A stretch of DNA of 53,115 nucleotides. Source: an uncultured Bacteroidales bacterium. GTDB lineage: Bacteria; Bacteroidota; Bacteroidia; Bacteroidales; Bacteroidaceae. The stretch spans positions 1 to 53,115 of the forward strand of contig CACYXI010000005.1 of the NCBI GenBank assembly GCA_902778265.1, written 5' to 3'. Made by a program: the position numbers and the translations under genes. Shown here piece by piece: positions 33,541 through 42,880 of the stretch; within the stretch, counting starts at the first letter, position 1; each line of letters opens with the position of its first letter. Under the pieces are notes generated by a model, which was not told the DNA's origin, did not search any database, and saw only the letters and a program-made list of their open reading frames with translations.

Positions 33541-33890
33541 TAATAGTAGAGCCAAAGGGGGAGACGAAACATCCACCCCTTTCATTCTATCGAAAAGTAG
33601 CTGAGCTGGCGTCGCGTTTCACGACCTCAGCTTTATGTTATTGGCTAACCATTTGAGAATATGACTCCCTGAAACAGGGACTCATAAACCAAAGCACTGA
33701 TTTGGTGCGGTGGTTTTGCGTCGTTAAGAGCAAGGGGGGGGCGAATCACCACCCCGTCAAACCACATACCTAATTCAGGTATCAGGTTTGCGTGGTTAAG
33801 AGCAATGGGGTAGCAAATCGCGACCTCGTCGAGGACGCCCTGTTTTAGGGACTCCTCAAGGACGCACCGATTCGGTGCTCCCTTTTTGGG
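33541..33890 (+). ncRNA. candidate modular structured RNA
   Basis: Five consecutive hairpins share one build: an outer 4-5-bp stem, a one- or two-base internal loop with C or A, and an inner stem with a short loop. They are at 33661-33685, 33687-33715, 33759-33789, 33831-33857 and 33858-33885. Two 41-nt spacers (33718-33758 and 33790-33830) share GCGTnGTTAAGAGCAA and are about three-quarters identical. The parts abut without gaps. The last hairpin (GCACCGA-TTCGGTGC) is followed by five T, so the + strand is favoured. A longer stem GCTGAG...CTCAGC precedes at 33602-33631. No ORF and no known RNA family recognised. Confidence 0.5.
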
Positions 33891-34133
33891 GAAGGATAAT
33901 GTTGAAATGAAGAGAAAATTAAAGCTGAATATTCATACGCAAAGCATTTAGGTCAAATGGTCTAATGGTCAAACATTTTTTTACACACACATACGAGTGC
34001 CTTTCCGCGATTTACTTTCGGTGCTTGTCTTTGTTTTTTGATCTTTTTATCATTGCCAAATAGCAGTAAAACTTGTTTTACACCAAATAATATGAGAAAA
34101 TAGTCTTTTTAATGGAATTTTTTACACTCAAAG

Positions 34134-34165
34134 TTGCGTTTTTTCCTTTTTTTTTACTAACTTTG
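34134..34165 (+). promoter_or_regulatory. promoter of the PpiD/SurA-like foldase gene
   Basis: TTG 34134-34136, 21-nt spacer, TAACTTTG 34158-34165: near-ideal. The leader of about 160 nt contains the palindromic element at 34192-34273. The earlier stretch 33891-34133 shows nothing further. Confidence 0.8.
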
Positions 34166-34191
34166 TACGCAATTTGGAAAAAAGAAGGTCC

Positions 34192-34273
34192 AAGACCCAC
34201 CCCAACCCTCCTCAAGGGAGGGAGCTTTGGGATACATGAGTACTATAAAAAACTCTCCCCCTTAGGGGAGAAG
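34192..34273. repeat. palindromic CTCC/GGAG element inside the 5' leader
   Basis: AAGACCCACCCCAACCCTCC then TCAAGGGAGGG, followed by a second palindrome CTCTCCCCCTTAGGGGAGA. It is a variant of the 30.8, 36.5 and 53.0 kb elements and would form strong RNA hairpins ahead of the foldase gene. The weak 76-aa ORF over it is not a gene. Confidence 0.8.
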
Positions 34274-34329
34274 GAGGGGGGCGGACTTTATTATAAGCTA
34301 ATAATTAAACAAAAAATAAATCAAAAAAA

Positions 34330-36471
34330 ATGGCAGTATTAGGTAAAATTAGAAGAAGAGGCGTTATCTTGGTTAGCGCTATCGGTTTCGCCCTCTTTGC
34401 TTTCATTGCCGAGGAAGCTGTACGCTCGTACCAGTCTTCAAAAAACAGCGCTCGCCAGCAGATTGGCGAGGTTCTCGGCGAAAAGGTCACTTATGAAGAA
34501 TTCCAAAAGATGGTAGATGAGTACTCTGACGTGCTCAGACTGATGCAGGGTAAGGAGAATTTCTCTGAGGATGAACTCATTCAGGTTCGCGATCAGGTTT
34601 GGAACTCTTACATCCAGACAAAGCTCATTGAGAATGATGCTAAGAAACTTGGTCTCACAGTAACTGACGATGAGGTTCGCGATATTCTCAATCAAGGTAC
34701 AAACCAGCTTCTTCTCCAGTCTCCTTTCGTTAATCAGCAGACTGGTCGCTTTGACGCTAACGCACTCAAGCAGTTCATGAGCGAGTACAAGAAGAACACC
34801 AACCCACAGCTCAAGGATCAGTTACAGAAGGTTTATAACTACTGGCAGTTCATTGAGAAGACACTTCGTCAGCAGACTCTCGCTCAGAAGTATCAGGTGC
34901 TTCTCGGTCATACTTTCTTCTCTAACCCAATTGAGGCTAAGCAGGCATTCAACGAGGAGACAAAAGAGGCTGACATCGAGCTTGCAGCTTTCCCTTACTC
35001 TTCAGTCGAGGATAAGGACGTAGAGGTTTCAGACGCAGATCTGAAGGCTAAGTACAACGAGCTGAAGCCACGTTTCAAGCAGTATGACGAGACACGCGAC
35101 ATCAAGTATGTTGCTGTTCGCGTAAAGGCATCAGCTGGCGACAAGGCTGCTCTCATGAAGCAGACAAAGGAATATGCAGCTCAGCTTGCAGCAGCTGAAG
35201 ACCCAACAGAGGTTATCCGTAAGTCAGGCTCTAAAGTTGCTTATCTTGGTGTTCCTGTAAACAAGAACGCATTCCCATCTGATATCCAGGCTCTCCTTGA
35301 TTCTACAGCAGTAGGTACAACAACAGCTATTAAGGAGAATGCAGCAGATAACACTCTCAACGTTCTTCGCGTGATTTCAAAGGCAGAGCTTCCTGACTCA
35401 ATCGAGTTCCAGGCTATTCAGGTAGCAGGTGAGACTCCAGAGGATGCTCACAAGCGTGCTGACTCTATCTATAACGCTCTTTCTGCTGATGCAACTCAGT
35501 GGGAGACTATCGCTAAGAAGTACGGTCAGACAGGTGCTAAGTCATGGCTCACAACACAGCAGTATCAGTTTGCTCCATCTCTTGATGCAGATACAAAGTC
35601 ATATCTCAACACTTTGAACTATGCAGCTGTTGGTTCTCTGAAGAACATCCAGACAATGGCTGGTAACATCATCGTGAAGGTAACTGACCGTAAGGCAATG
35701 AAGACAAAGTATGTAGCTGCTGTTATCAAGACAGACATCGCTTTCTCTAAGGATACATACTCTAAGGCTTACAACAAGTTCTCTCAGTACGTTTCTGAGA
35801 ACCAGACAATCGATGGTCTTGAGAAGAATGCAAAGAAGTTCGGCTATACAGTAGAGACTGCTTCTGATACACGTACTACTCAGCATTTCGTTGGTAACCT
35901 CCGTGCTACTCGTGAGGCTCTCAGGTGGATTTTCGATGCTAAGGAAGGTGCTGTTTCTCCTCTCTATGAGTGTGGTGAGAATGATGCTCTCCTCGTAGTT
36001 GGTCTTACAAAGGTTCATGAGAAGGGCTACCGTTCACTCGATGATGAGCAGATCAAGGAGATTGTAAAGGCTGAGGTTCTCAAGGACAAGAAGGCTGAGA
36101 AGATTATAGCAAAGGTTGCTGGTGCAAAGAGTGTTAAGGATGCTCAGGCAAAGGGTGCAAAGGTTGCAACTGTTAATCAGGTATCTTTCGCTGCTCCAGT
36201 ATTCGTACAGCTCACAGGCTCTTCAGAGCCAGCACTTAGTGGTGCAGTAGCTGCAACAAAGGTTGGTCAGTTCTCTGCTAAGGCAGTTAAGGGTAATGCC
36301 GGTGTTTATCTCTTCAAGGTTACACGTGGTGGTGCTCGTACAGGTGTTAAGTTTGATGCTAAGTCTCAGGAGATGAAGCTCGCTCAGCGCAATATGCAGA
36401 TGGCTGGCAACTTCATGCAGGAGCTTTACATCAAGGCTGATATCGTGGATAATAGGTATTTGTTCTATTAA
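34330..36471 (+). CDS. membrane-anchored periplasmic foldase, PpiD/SurA-like peptidyl-prolyl isomerase
   Basis: Helps newly exported outer-membrane proteins fold. One N-terminal membrane helix (about 10-28; GVILVSAIGFALFAFIAEEA in part) leaves a 680-residue periplasmic part. A SurA_N-type chaperone region (EVLGEKVTYEEFQKMVDEY, KLIENDAKKLGLTVTDDEV in parts) covers about 45-250. Degenerate parvulin-like domains follow (about 230-340 and 355-480), then a C-terminal helical region. 713 residues, the usual size for this Bacteroidetes family. Neighbouring lptC and lptD are likely clients or partners. It has its own promoter and terminator. Confidence 0.9.
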   Translation: MAVLGKIRRRGVILVSAIGFALFAFIAEEAVRSYQSSKNSARQQIGEVLGEKVTYEEFQKMVDEYSDVLRLMQGKENFSEDELIQVRDQVWNSYIQTKLIENDAKKLGLTVTDDEVRDILNQGTNQLLLQSPFVNQQTGRFDANALKQFMSEYKKNTNPQLKDQLQKVYNYWQFIEKTLRQQTLAQKYQVLLGHTFFSNPIEAKQAFNEETKEADIELAAFPYSSVEDKDVEVSDADLKAKYNELKPRFKQYDETRDIKYVAVRVKASAGDKAALMKQTKEYAAQLAAAEDPTEVIRKSGSKVAYLGVPVNKNAFPSDIQALLDSTAVGTTTAIKENAADNTLNVLRVISKAELPDSIEFQAIQVAGETPEDAHKRADSIYNALSADATQWETIAKKYGQTGAKSWLTTQQYQFAPSLDADTKSYLNTLNYAAVGSLKNIQTMAGNIIVKVTDRKAMKTKYVAAVIKTDIAFSKDTYSKAYNKFSQYVSENQTIDGLEKNAKKFGYTVETASDTRTTQHFVGNLRATREALRWIFDAKEGAVSPLYECGENDALLVVGLTKVHEKGYRSLDDEQIKEIVKAEVLKDKKAEKIIAKVAGAKSVKDAQAKGAKVATVNQVSFAAPVFVQLTGSSEPALSGAVAATKVGQFSAKAVKGNAGVYLFKVTRGGARTGVKFDAKSQEMKLAQRNMQMAGNFMQELYIKADIVDNRYLFY

Positions 36472-36473
36472 GA

Positions 36474-36665
36474 AGCCCACCTAGTCCCTCCCAAAGGGAA
36501 GTCGGAGATTGAGTATCTCCGAGTATGTGTCAGGGTTCCTCCCCCCTTACCCCCTCAAGGGGGAGTAGATACATTCTTCAAATCAAGGGGATATACCTTA
36601 TTTATATATTAAGGGGTAGTAGTATAAAACATCCTTCCCTTTGGGAAGGCTTGGTTAGGCTTCTT
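36474..36665. repeat. composite palindromic repeat block
   Basis: Opens with AAGAAGCCCACCTAGTCCCT and closes with the inverted AAGGCTTGGTTAGGCTTCTT. Inside are CCCTCCCAAAGGGAAG, CTTCCCTTTGGGAAGG and CCCCTCAAGGGGG palindromes. The closing sequence is shared with the 11863-11937 inverted repeat. Confidence 0.75.
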
Positions 36666-36677
36666 ATAAAAAAAATT

Positions 36678-36717
36678 AAATCCGCTCTCTGAAAATCATC
36701 GGAGAGCGGATTTTTTT
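36678..36717 (+). terminator. terminator of the foldase gene
   Basis: AAATCCGCTCTC (36678-36689) pairs with GAGAGCGGATTT (36702-36713) and a T-run follows. The same T-run carries the -33 TTG of the lptD promoter. Confidence 0.9.
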
Positions 36718-36746
36718 GCAGTATCAATAAATTTTTTGTACCTTTG
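36716..36746 (+). promoter_or_regulatory. promoter of lptD, overlapping a terminator
   Basis: TTG 36716-36718, 20-nt spacer, TACCTTTG 36739-36746. Only 8 nt separate the -7 box from the ATG at 36755, so the mRNA would be nearly leaderless. Confidence 0.75.
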
Positions 36747-36754
36747 CATCCCGA

Positions 36755-39640
36755 ATGCGCAGTCGTATCACCATATTTATATTATCTTTTGTCATTATCT
36801 TTGCAATGGCAAGCAATCGTGTGTCATTTTCAGATTTTCTGAATAATGATACTGATACTATTGTGCCAGGTAATGTAGCTGATACGGCAAAGGTGGATTC
36901 TGCCATTTCAAAGCAGGCTGTAAAAGATACTGCCATTACTCAGGCAATCGATACACTCGACTCTTTGCATCGTGCCATTTTCCTTCGCAATAAGGCTATT
37001 GATGATTCTATCAGACTTGATTCTCTTAACAGGAAGAAAAAGAACGGTATAGATGCCCCTGTGGCTTATACTGCTGACGATTCCCTCGTTTATTTTGCGG
37101 GTAATAAGATGGCGCATCTCTATGGTTCTTCAACCGTGAAATACGAGAACATGGATCTTGCATCAGAGAAGGTGGCAATAACGCTTGATTCAAGTCTGGT
37201 GCGTGCAACAGGTGTGTATGATTCTGCCACACGCGAGAAGGTTGGAACACCTGTGTTCAAGATGGGTTCAGACTCTTACGAATCTGATACTATGGCATTT
37301 AATTTCAAGACGAAGAAAGGACTTATCTCTTCTGTATATACAGAGCAGGAAGACGGATTCCTTACGGCAGAGCGCTCAAAGCGTGATAATGACGGAAACC
37401 TCTATCTGAAGCATGGTCGCTATACCACCTGTGATGAGGAGCACCCGGATTTCTATCTTGCTCTCTCACGTGCAAAGGTGCGTCCTGGTAAGGATGTGAT
37501 ATTTGGTCCTGCGTATCTTGTGGTTCAGGATGTTCCGCTGCCAATCGCCATTCCTTACGGTTTCTTCCCATTCTCCAAGTCATATTCAAGTGGTTTCATC
37601 ATGCCTACCTACGGTGATGAGACTGCCAGAGGCTTCTACCTGCGTGATGGTGGATATTATTTCGCTATCTCTGACCGTATGGACTTGAAGCTTACGGGAG
37701 AGGTCTATACCAAGGGTTCTTGGGGATTCAGGGCTGCAACCAACTATAGAAAGAGATACAGATACTCAGGTTCATTCGATTTCTCTTATCAGGACACTCG
37801 TAATGGAGATAAGGGAATGCCTGACTATACCAAGGAGACAAGTTTCAGGGTACAATGGTCACATCGTCAGGATGCCAAGGCAAATCCTTTCAGTACGTTC
37901 TCTGCAAGTGTCAATTATGCTACAAGTTCATACGAGCAGAACAACCTCACGTCATTGTATAATCCGCAGTCGCGTGCTCAGACCACACGTGGTTCATCCA
38001 TATCCTATAATACTCAGTTCTCAAGCATAGGCATGTCGCTTGTGTCATCTGCTGGTATTCAGCAGGATATGCGTGCTGCAACTTTGAGCGTCACACTTCC
38101 AGACCTTACTATTAATATCTCGCGTTTCAACCCATTCAAGCGCAAATATGCTGTTGGTAAGGAACGTTGGTATGAAAAGATTGCAATGACGTATAACGGT
38201 CAGATCTCTCACCAGATAAAAACTCAGGAGGATATGCTGTTGAAGAGGAATTTTGTAAAAGGCTGGGAAAACAATATTACGCATTCTATTCCAATTTCGG
38301 CTTCATTCTCGCTCTTCAATGTGGTGAATTTGACGCCGAGCATCAATCTCTCTGACAGAATGTACACGGAGAAAACCAAGAAGGAATGGGTAGGTGGCAA
38401 AGAAGGCGAACTTGTTGAGCATCAGGTGTATGGCTTGTATAATGTGTATGATGTCAACATGTCGGTAAGTGGTTCGACCAAGTTGTATGGCTTCTTTGTA
38501 CCAAGCCGTAAGATATTTGGTGATAAGATTCAGGCAATACGTCACGTCTTCACACCAAACGTCTCATTCACTTATGTTCCAAGCTTTGAGAGGAAATTCC
38601 GCGGTGAATATAGAATCCCAGGCGAGGTGTTCGATAGAAAGGAAGACTCTATCGTTTACTATAATCCCTATAAAGGAGGTTCGTTTGGCGGTGAACAGAA
38701 GTCTATCAACTTCGGAATCTCTAACAATATTGAGATGAAGGTTAAGTCGGATAAGGACACTACTGGCTTCAAGAAGATCAGCATTATAGACGAGCTTAGT
38801 GCTAATATGTCATACAACATGGCAGCAAAGGAGCGTCCTTGGAGTGATCTTAATACTAACATTCGTCTCAAGTGGTGGAAGAGCTATACCTTCAGTCTCA
38901 ATGCAAGATTCGCAACATACGCATACCATCTGAAGAGAACGGCAGAAGGTAAGGAGAGCATCTATCTGAGCGATAAGACCGAGTATCACTATGGTCGTTT
39001 CGGACGTTTCCAGGGTATGTCTCAGAACATTTCATACACGCTTAATCCGGAAAAGATAAAGAAACTTTTCGGAGGTGGTGACGATAAGAAGAAAAAGGAT
39101 TCAGAAGACGACGACGATGATGATTATGATACCGGTTTGGATACCAATGTTGACCCTGTAATGGCAAAAGGTCAGAATGCGGCATCAAAGAAATCAGGTA
39201 AGGCTGAGACTGATGATGACGGCTATATGAGTTTCTCAATGCCTTGGAGTCTCACGTTCAGCTATGGTATTAATCTCCGTGAGGATAATAGTAAGTTCGT
39301 TAACCGTAGGTTCTTGGAGCATACGGAAAATGGCGACTCTATCTTCTTGGGACGCTATGGGTATAAAATCACCCAGAGCCTTAACTTCTCAGGCAACGTG
39401 CGTCTTTCTGATGGATGGAACATATCCTTCTCTTCAGGCTACGACTTCGATTTCCATAAACTTACCACTACGACAGCATCCTTGTCACGTGATCTGCATT
39501 GCTTCTCAATGAGTTGTAGTGTGGTGTTGGCTCCATATACGAGCTATAATTTCTCATTCCGCTGTAATGCGGCAACGCTTACCGATGCCTTGAAATATGA
39601 TAAGCGGTCGGGATATTCCAATAACGTGAAGTGGTATTAG
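36755..39640 (+). CDS. lptD: outer-membrane LPS assembly protein LptD
   Basis: Inserts lipopolysaccharide into the outer leaflet. Signal-like N-terminus (about 1-25), then an OstA/LptA-like jellyroll (about 105-270: DSLVYFAGNKMAHLYG, SEKVAITLDSSLVRATG in parts), and a long beta-barrel to the end (GFIMPTYGDETARGFYLRDGGYYF in parts, alternating strands). 961 residues. Unusual is an acidic-lysine low-complexity insert around 770-795 (DDKKKKDSEDDDDDD). Start ATG 36755 retains the signal sequence; a later ATG would remove it. Confidence 0.92.
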   Translation: MRSRITIFILSFVIIFAMASNRVSFSDFLNNDTDTIVPGNVADTAKVDSAISKQAVKDTAITQAIDTLDSLHRAIFLRNKAIDDSIRLDSLNRKKKNGIDAPVAYTADDSLVYFAGNKMAHLYGSSTVKYENMDLASEKVAITLDSSLVRATGVYDSATREKVGTPVFKMGSDSYESDTMAFNFKTKKGLISSVYTEQEDGFLTAERSKRDNDGNLYLKHGRYTTCDEEHPDFYLALSRAKVRPGKDVIFGPAYLVVQDVPLPIAIPYGFFPFSKSYSSGFIMPTYGDETARGFYLRDGGYYFAISDRMDLKLTGEVYTKGSWGFRAATNYRKRYRYSGSFDFSYQDTRNGDKGMPDYTKETSFRVQWSHRQDAKANPFSTFSASVNYATSSYEQNNLTSLYNPQSRAQTTRGSSISYNTQFSSIGMSLVSSAGIQQDMRAATLSVTLPDLTINISRFNPFKRKYAVGKERWYEKIAMTYNGQISHQIKTQEDMLLKRNFVKGWENNITHSIPISASFSLFNVVNLTPSINLSDRMYTEKTKKEWVGGKEGELVEHQVYGLYNVYDVNMSVSGSTKLYGFFVPSRKIFGDKIQAIRHVFTPNVSFTYVPSFERKFRGEYRIPGEVFDRKEDSIVYYNPYKGGSFGGEQKSINFGISNNIEMKVKSDKDTTGFKKISIIDELSANMSYNMAAKERPWSDLNTNIRLKWWKSYTFSLNARFATYAYHLKRTAEGKESIYLSDKTEYHYGRFGRFQGMSQNISYTLNPEKIKKLFGGGDDKKKKDSEDDDDDDYDTGLDTNVDPVMAKGQNAASKKSGKAETDDDGYMSFSMPWSLTFSYGINLREDNSKFVNRRFLEHTENGDSIFLGRYGYKITQSLNFSGNVRLSDGWNISFSSGYDFDFHKLTTTTASLSRDLHCFSMSCSVVLAPYTSYNFSFRCNAATLTDALKYDKRSGYSNNVKWY

Positions 39641-39647
39641 ATGAAAA

Positions 39648-39690
39648 TGGAAATTAAAGGGTAAAGTGGAAACTGTAAGGAGCAAAAATG
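39648..39690. repeat. degenerate heptamer array
   Basis: AAATTAA, AGGGTAA, AGTGGAA, ACTGTAA, GGAGCAA at a 7-nt step after lptD. Confidence 0.5.
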
Positions 39691-39730
39691 GAAAAAATAC
39701 ATATTTTAATAAAAAAAACTTAAAATCTTT

Positions 39731-39761
39731 TTGCAATCCCGAAAAAAAAGTTGTATCTTTG
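39731..39761 (+). promoter_or_regulatory. promoter of the SGNH hydrolase gene
   Basis: TTG 39731-39733, 20-nt spacer, TATCTTTG 39754-39761, 45 nt before the chosen ATG at 39807. It lies inside the longer open frame (39666), which argues for the downstream start. Confidence 0.85.
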
Positions 39762-39806
39762 TCCCCTGAAATACCAAAAGAAAATTTGTTCAAAAATATC
39801 ATACTT

Positions 39807-40550
39807 ATGAAGATAATAACAAAAATCGCGCTCATTCTCGTGTGCTTTGCCTACTCTCAGGTTATGCACGCTCAAGATGCTGTTGTCTATGACTATCGTC
39901 TTGATGAAAAGGCTCTCAATGACAACAAGAATCCTATACCTTATGAGATACGCAACTCTCCTTTGTTCGGCAAGACTATCAATGTCTTCGGTGACAGCCG
40001 TGCCCGTAATGCCTTGAAGGAAATAACCGACACATGGCATTGTCAGGTGGCACAGAAGTATCACATGCTCTATCGTAACTATGCACGTAATAAGTGTTGT
40101 ATCGCATTCGACCGTCGTAGAGAGCGTTGGAGTCCACCTATCACCGAGTTTGTTGAAGATATGGATTCATGTGACTACATCCTCCTTATCGGTGGTCACA
40201 GCGATGCTGAGCAGATTATCAGTGGTAAGGGTACTATTGAAGAGTTTCAGGATGGTTTCGTGAAACTTCTCCGTGGATTCATCAAGAAGGCACCACAGGC
40301 GAAGATTGGTGTTATGACTCCTTGGAAGATAGAGACACCTCCATATCCTGATGTTATTCGTATCATGATTGAGAAATGTCATTATTTCACAATACCAGTC
40401 TTTGACTGCTCTACACAGAGTGGTATCTATGTTTGGGAAATGGATTTCACCAAGAAATACTTCCATACGTATCAGGACAATACTCACCTCAACGCAAAAG
40501 GTCATAAACTCTTTATGAACAAGGGTGAGAAATTCTTGCTTGGATTGTAA
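39807..40550 (+). CDS. exported SGNH/GDSL-type hydrolase
   Basis: A 247-residue protein with a signal peptide (MKIITKIALILVCFAYSQVMHA in part). INVFGDSRARN carries the nucleophile serine block, LLIGGHSDAE a glycine/asparagine-block equivalent, and DNTHLNAKGHKLF the Asp-x-x-His pair. Family members are lipid or sugar esterases; the substrate is unknown. The ATG at 39807 is chosen because the promoter ends at 39761 and the signal peptide starts there. Single-gene unit with its own terminator. Confidence 0.85.
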   Translation: MKIITKIALILVCFAYSQVMHAQDAVVYDYRLDEKALNDNKNPIPYEIRNSPLFGKTINVFGDSRARNALKEITDTWHCQVAQKYHMLYRNYARNKCCIAFDRRRERWSPPITEFVEDMDSCDYILLIGGHSDAEQIISGKGTIEEFQDGFVKLLRGFIKKAPQAKIGVMTPWKIETPPYPDVIRIMIEKCHYFTIPVFDCSTQSGIYVWEMDFTKKYFHTYQDNTHLNAKGHKLFMNKGEKFLLGL

Positions 40551-40589
40551 TGATGGGGAATAAGAAAGAATAGATTTCGCATAAAATAT

Positions 40590-40618
40590 AAAAGGAGTAC
40601 CGAATGGCACTCCTTTTT
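40590..40618 (+). terminator. terminator of the SGNH gene
   Basis: AAAAGGAGT (40590-40598) pairs with ACTCCTTTT (40609-40617) and T continues. Confidence 0.85.
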
Positions 40619-40689
40619 ATATATGTTATTTTGATTTTTGTAATTGGATTTATAAAAACGGTAAAGATATTTTTTATAACAAAAAACTA

Positions 40690-42873
40690 ATGAAAAAACT
40701 ATTACTTTTGGCATTAGGACTGTTTTGCCTTAATGCAGTAAATGCGGAGATTACATGGAATATCAGTGGTTCAACCCTTACGGTCTCTGGTAAGGAGGAT
40801 ATTCCTAATTACAATCCTTTCGATGCAGACATCAGTACTGCTCCTTGGTTCCTGAAAAGAAAGGAAATCCAGGAAATCGTTATTGAGGATGGCGTAACGG
40901 GAATCGGCGACTATGCTTTCTACAACCTTCCTTATCTCACAAGCATCACAATACCTGAGAGTGTGACGAAGATTGGTAATATGGCATTTAAGTTTTGCTC
41001 TAAACTCACTTCTGTCAGCGTTCCAGGTGCTGTAAAAAGCATCGGTAATGAGGCATTTCTTGAATGTACCGATCTGTCAACTGTTACTCTTGCTGATGGT
41101 CTCACAACCATAGGTGTTGATGCTTTCAAGAAATGTGAAAATCTGAAGTCTATCCAGTTTCCTAATACAGTAAAGAGCATAGGGCATTCTGCTTTCATCT
41201 CGTGTAGGAATCTTCAATCTGTTACTCTTTCAACATCACTTGATAGTATTGCAGGTAATACATTCGAATACTGTCATTCGCTTAATACAATCAATTTCCC
41301 TTCTTCTTTGAAGTCAATAGGTATTCGTGCGTTCAATGAATGCAGTAGTCTGAAGTCTATTGACATTCCAAGTTCCGTAACAAAGATTGGTGAACGTGCA
41401 TTTTCGAATTGCGATGGTCTGAAAACGGCAACAATTGCAGGCGATATGGCTACTATTGAAGATTATGTATTTTATTATTGCTATAATCTTACTACTGTAA
41501 CAATCTCAAGTTCTGTAGAATCTATTGGAGAGTGTGCGTTCAGGTATTGTTATGACCTGAAGGATATCACTTTTCCAAACACCTTGAAGACTATCAAAAA
41601 TCATGCGTTTGATGATTGTAATTCTCTTAAATCAATTGATTTACCAAACTCTGTCACAAGCATAGGTGAGTATGCCTTTAGCGATTGTAGCAATGTTTCT
41701 TCTATTACATTGTCTAATTCATTGAAGACAATAAGTTATGCTGCATTCTCTGGTTGCTCAAATGTGACAGAATTGGTAATACCAACAGGTGTGACAACAA
41801 TTGATACAGAGGCATTCAGTTATATGTCAAAACTTCAATCCTTGACGATTCCAAGCACGGTGACTGCTATTAAGGAACGTGCTTTCAGTAACTGTTCAAG
41901 TCTTGTTTCCGTAGTCTTGCCAGAGAAACTAACGACGCTTGGCTATGGAGCGTTTTCTAATTGTCAAAAGTTGGAATCTGTCAACATTCCTGATGGAATA
42001 ACTGTCATTCCAGGAGACCTATTTTATAACACAAGTTTAAAGTCTATAACAATTCCTAATACAGTTAAGGAAATTGGATCAGAGGCATTCAGATCCTCTA
42101 AGTTGACATACGTTTCTGTTCCAAATTCTGTTACAAGAATTAATTATAGTGCATTCTCTGATTGCGAATCTCTTACAGATATTTACATTGATGTCAATTC
42201 CGATCTGTATCTTAATCTTGAGAGTTTTTCATATTGCAATGCCTTGGAGAATCTGACATTGGCAGGGAACAAGCCAGAGGTAGATTATTGGTATTGGTAT
42301 GGCGAGGAGGATGACCGATTCCGCAAGGTAGTGCTCTATGTGCCACGTTCTCTCTATAAGCAATATGCAGAAACTTCGCCTTGGAATAAGTTTGCTGCCA
42401 TCATTCCTATTGAGGATGAGGTGATAAACAATCCTGAGAATAATAAGCCAGAGAATAAGGAGAATAAAGATCCTGAAAATAATAACTCAGAGAATAATAA
42501 TCAGGGTGGCAACTCTGGTAGTGAGCAAGGTACAGAGCAGGGAAATCAGCAAGGTACTGAGCAAGGTGGTAATACTGGCAATGAGCAGGGGACTGAGCAA
42601 AGCGGTAATACTGGCAACGAGCAGGGTACAGAGCAAGGCGGTAATACTGGCAATGAGCAGGGTACTGAGCAAGGCAATAATCAGAGTGAAAATCAGGACA
42701 ATAACCAGAGTAACGAGCCTAATAACAATGAAAATCCAGAAGAAGGCTTTACTGGTATAGATTCATTCAAAGCCGATAAGCAGGTTGTTGTGTATAATCT
42801 GAATGGTCAGCGCACCAATACTCCTGTCAAGGGGCTTAACATCATCAATGGTAAGAAGGTGTTCGTTAAGTAA
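40690..42873 (+). CDS. BspA-type leucine-rich-repeat surface protein with T9SS-like C-terminus
   Basis: Signal peptide MKKLLLLALGLFCLNAVNA. From about 50 to 560 it is a run of 23-residue LRR_5 units (pattern x-I-G-x-x-A-F-x-x-C-x-x-L-x-x-I-x-I-P). After that comes a spacer of N, E, G, Q repeats (PENN..., then GNTGNEQGTEQ three times). The last 27 residues (VYNLNGQR ... KGLNIINGKKVFVK) look like a C-terminal secretion/sorting signal. BspA relatives bind host matrix proteins or other bacteria. 727 residues, complete. Confidence 0.92.
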   Translation: MKKLLLLALGLFCLNAVNAEITWNISGSTLTVSGKEDIPNYNPFDADISTAPWFLKRKEIQEIVIEDGVTGIGDYAFYNLPYLTSITIPESVTKIGNMAFKFCSKLTSVSVPGAVKSIGNEAFLECTDLSTVTLADGLTTIGVDAFKKCENLKSIQFPNTVKSIGHSAFISCRNLQSVTLSTSLDSIAGNTFEYCHSLNTINFPSSLKSIGIRAFNECSSLKSIDIPSSVTKIGERAFSNCDGLKTATIAGDMATIEDYVFYYCYNLTTVTISSSVESIGECAFRYCYDLKDITFPNTLKTIKNHAFDDCNSLKSIDLPNSVTSIGEYAFSDCSNVSSITLSNSLKTISYAAFSGCSNVTELVIPTGVTTIDTEAFSYMSKLQSLTIPSTVTAIKERAFSNCSSLVSVVLPEKLTTLGYGAFSNCQKLESVNIPDGITVIPGDLFYNTSLKSITIPNTVKEIGSEAFRSSKLTYVSVPNSVTRINYSAFSDCESLTDIYIDVNSDLYLNLESFSYCNALENLTLAGNKPEVDYWYWYGEEDDRFRKVVLYVPRSLYKQYAETSPWNKFAAIIPIEDEVINNPENNKPENKENKDPENNNSENNNQGGNSGSEQGTEQGNQQGTEQGGNTGNEQGTEQSGNTGNEQGTEQGGNTGNEQGTEQGNNQSENQDNNQSNEPNNNENPEEGFTGIDSFKADKQVVVYNLNGQRTNTPVKGLNIINGKKVFVK
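42568..42675. repeat. 36-bp coding minisatellite, 3 units
   Basis: Units begin GGTAATACTGGCAA at 42568, 42604 and 42640. They encode the repeated 12-residue GNTGNEQGTEQ block in the BspA spacer. Copy number is likely to vary between strains. Confidence 0.9.
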
Positions 42874-42880
42874 GGAGTAT

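Noticed and set aside
33541-33890. CRISPR array
   Set aside because: The two 41-nt related segments are only about three-quarters identical, are separated by hairpins and not by unique spacers, and no cas gene is in the window.
34112-34342. 76-residue + strand ORF before the foldase gene
   Set aside because: It begins upstream of the -7 promoter box and is read through a palindromic repeat; it overlaps the foldase start in another frame.
39666-39806. Longer start for the SGNH hydrolase
   Set aside because: The region contains a perfect -33/-7 promoter and heptamer repeats; the signal peptide begins at 39807.
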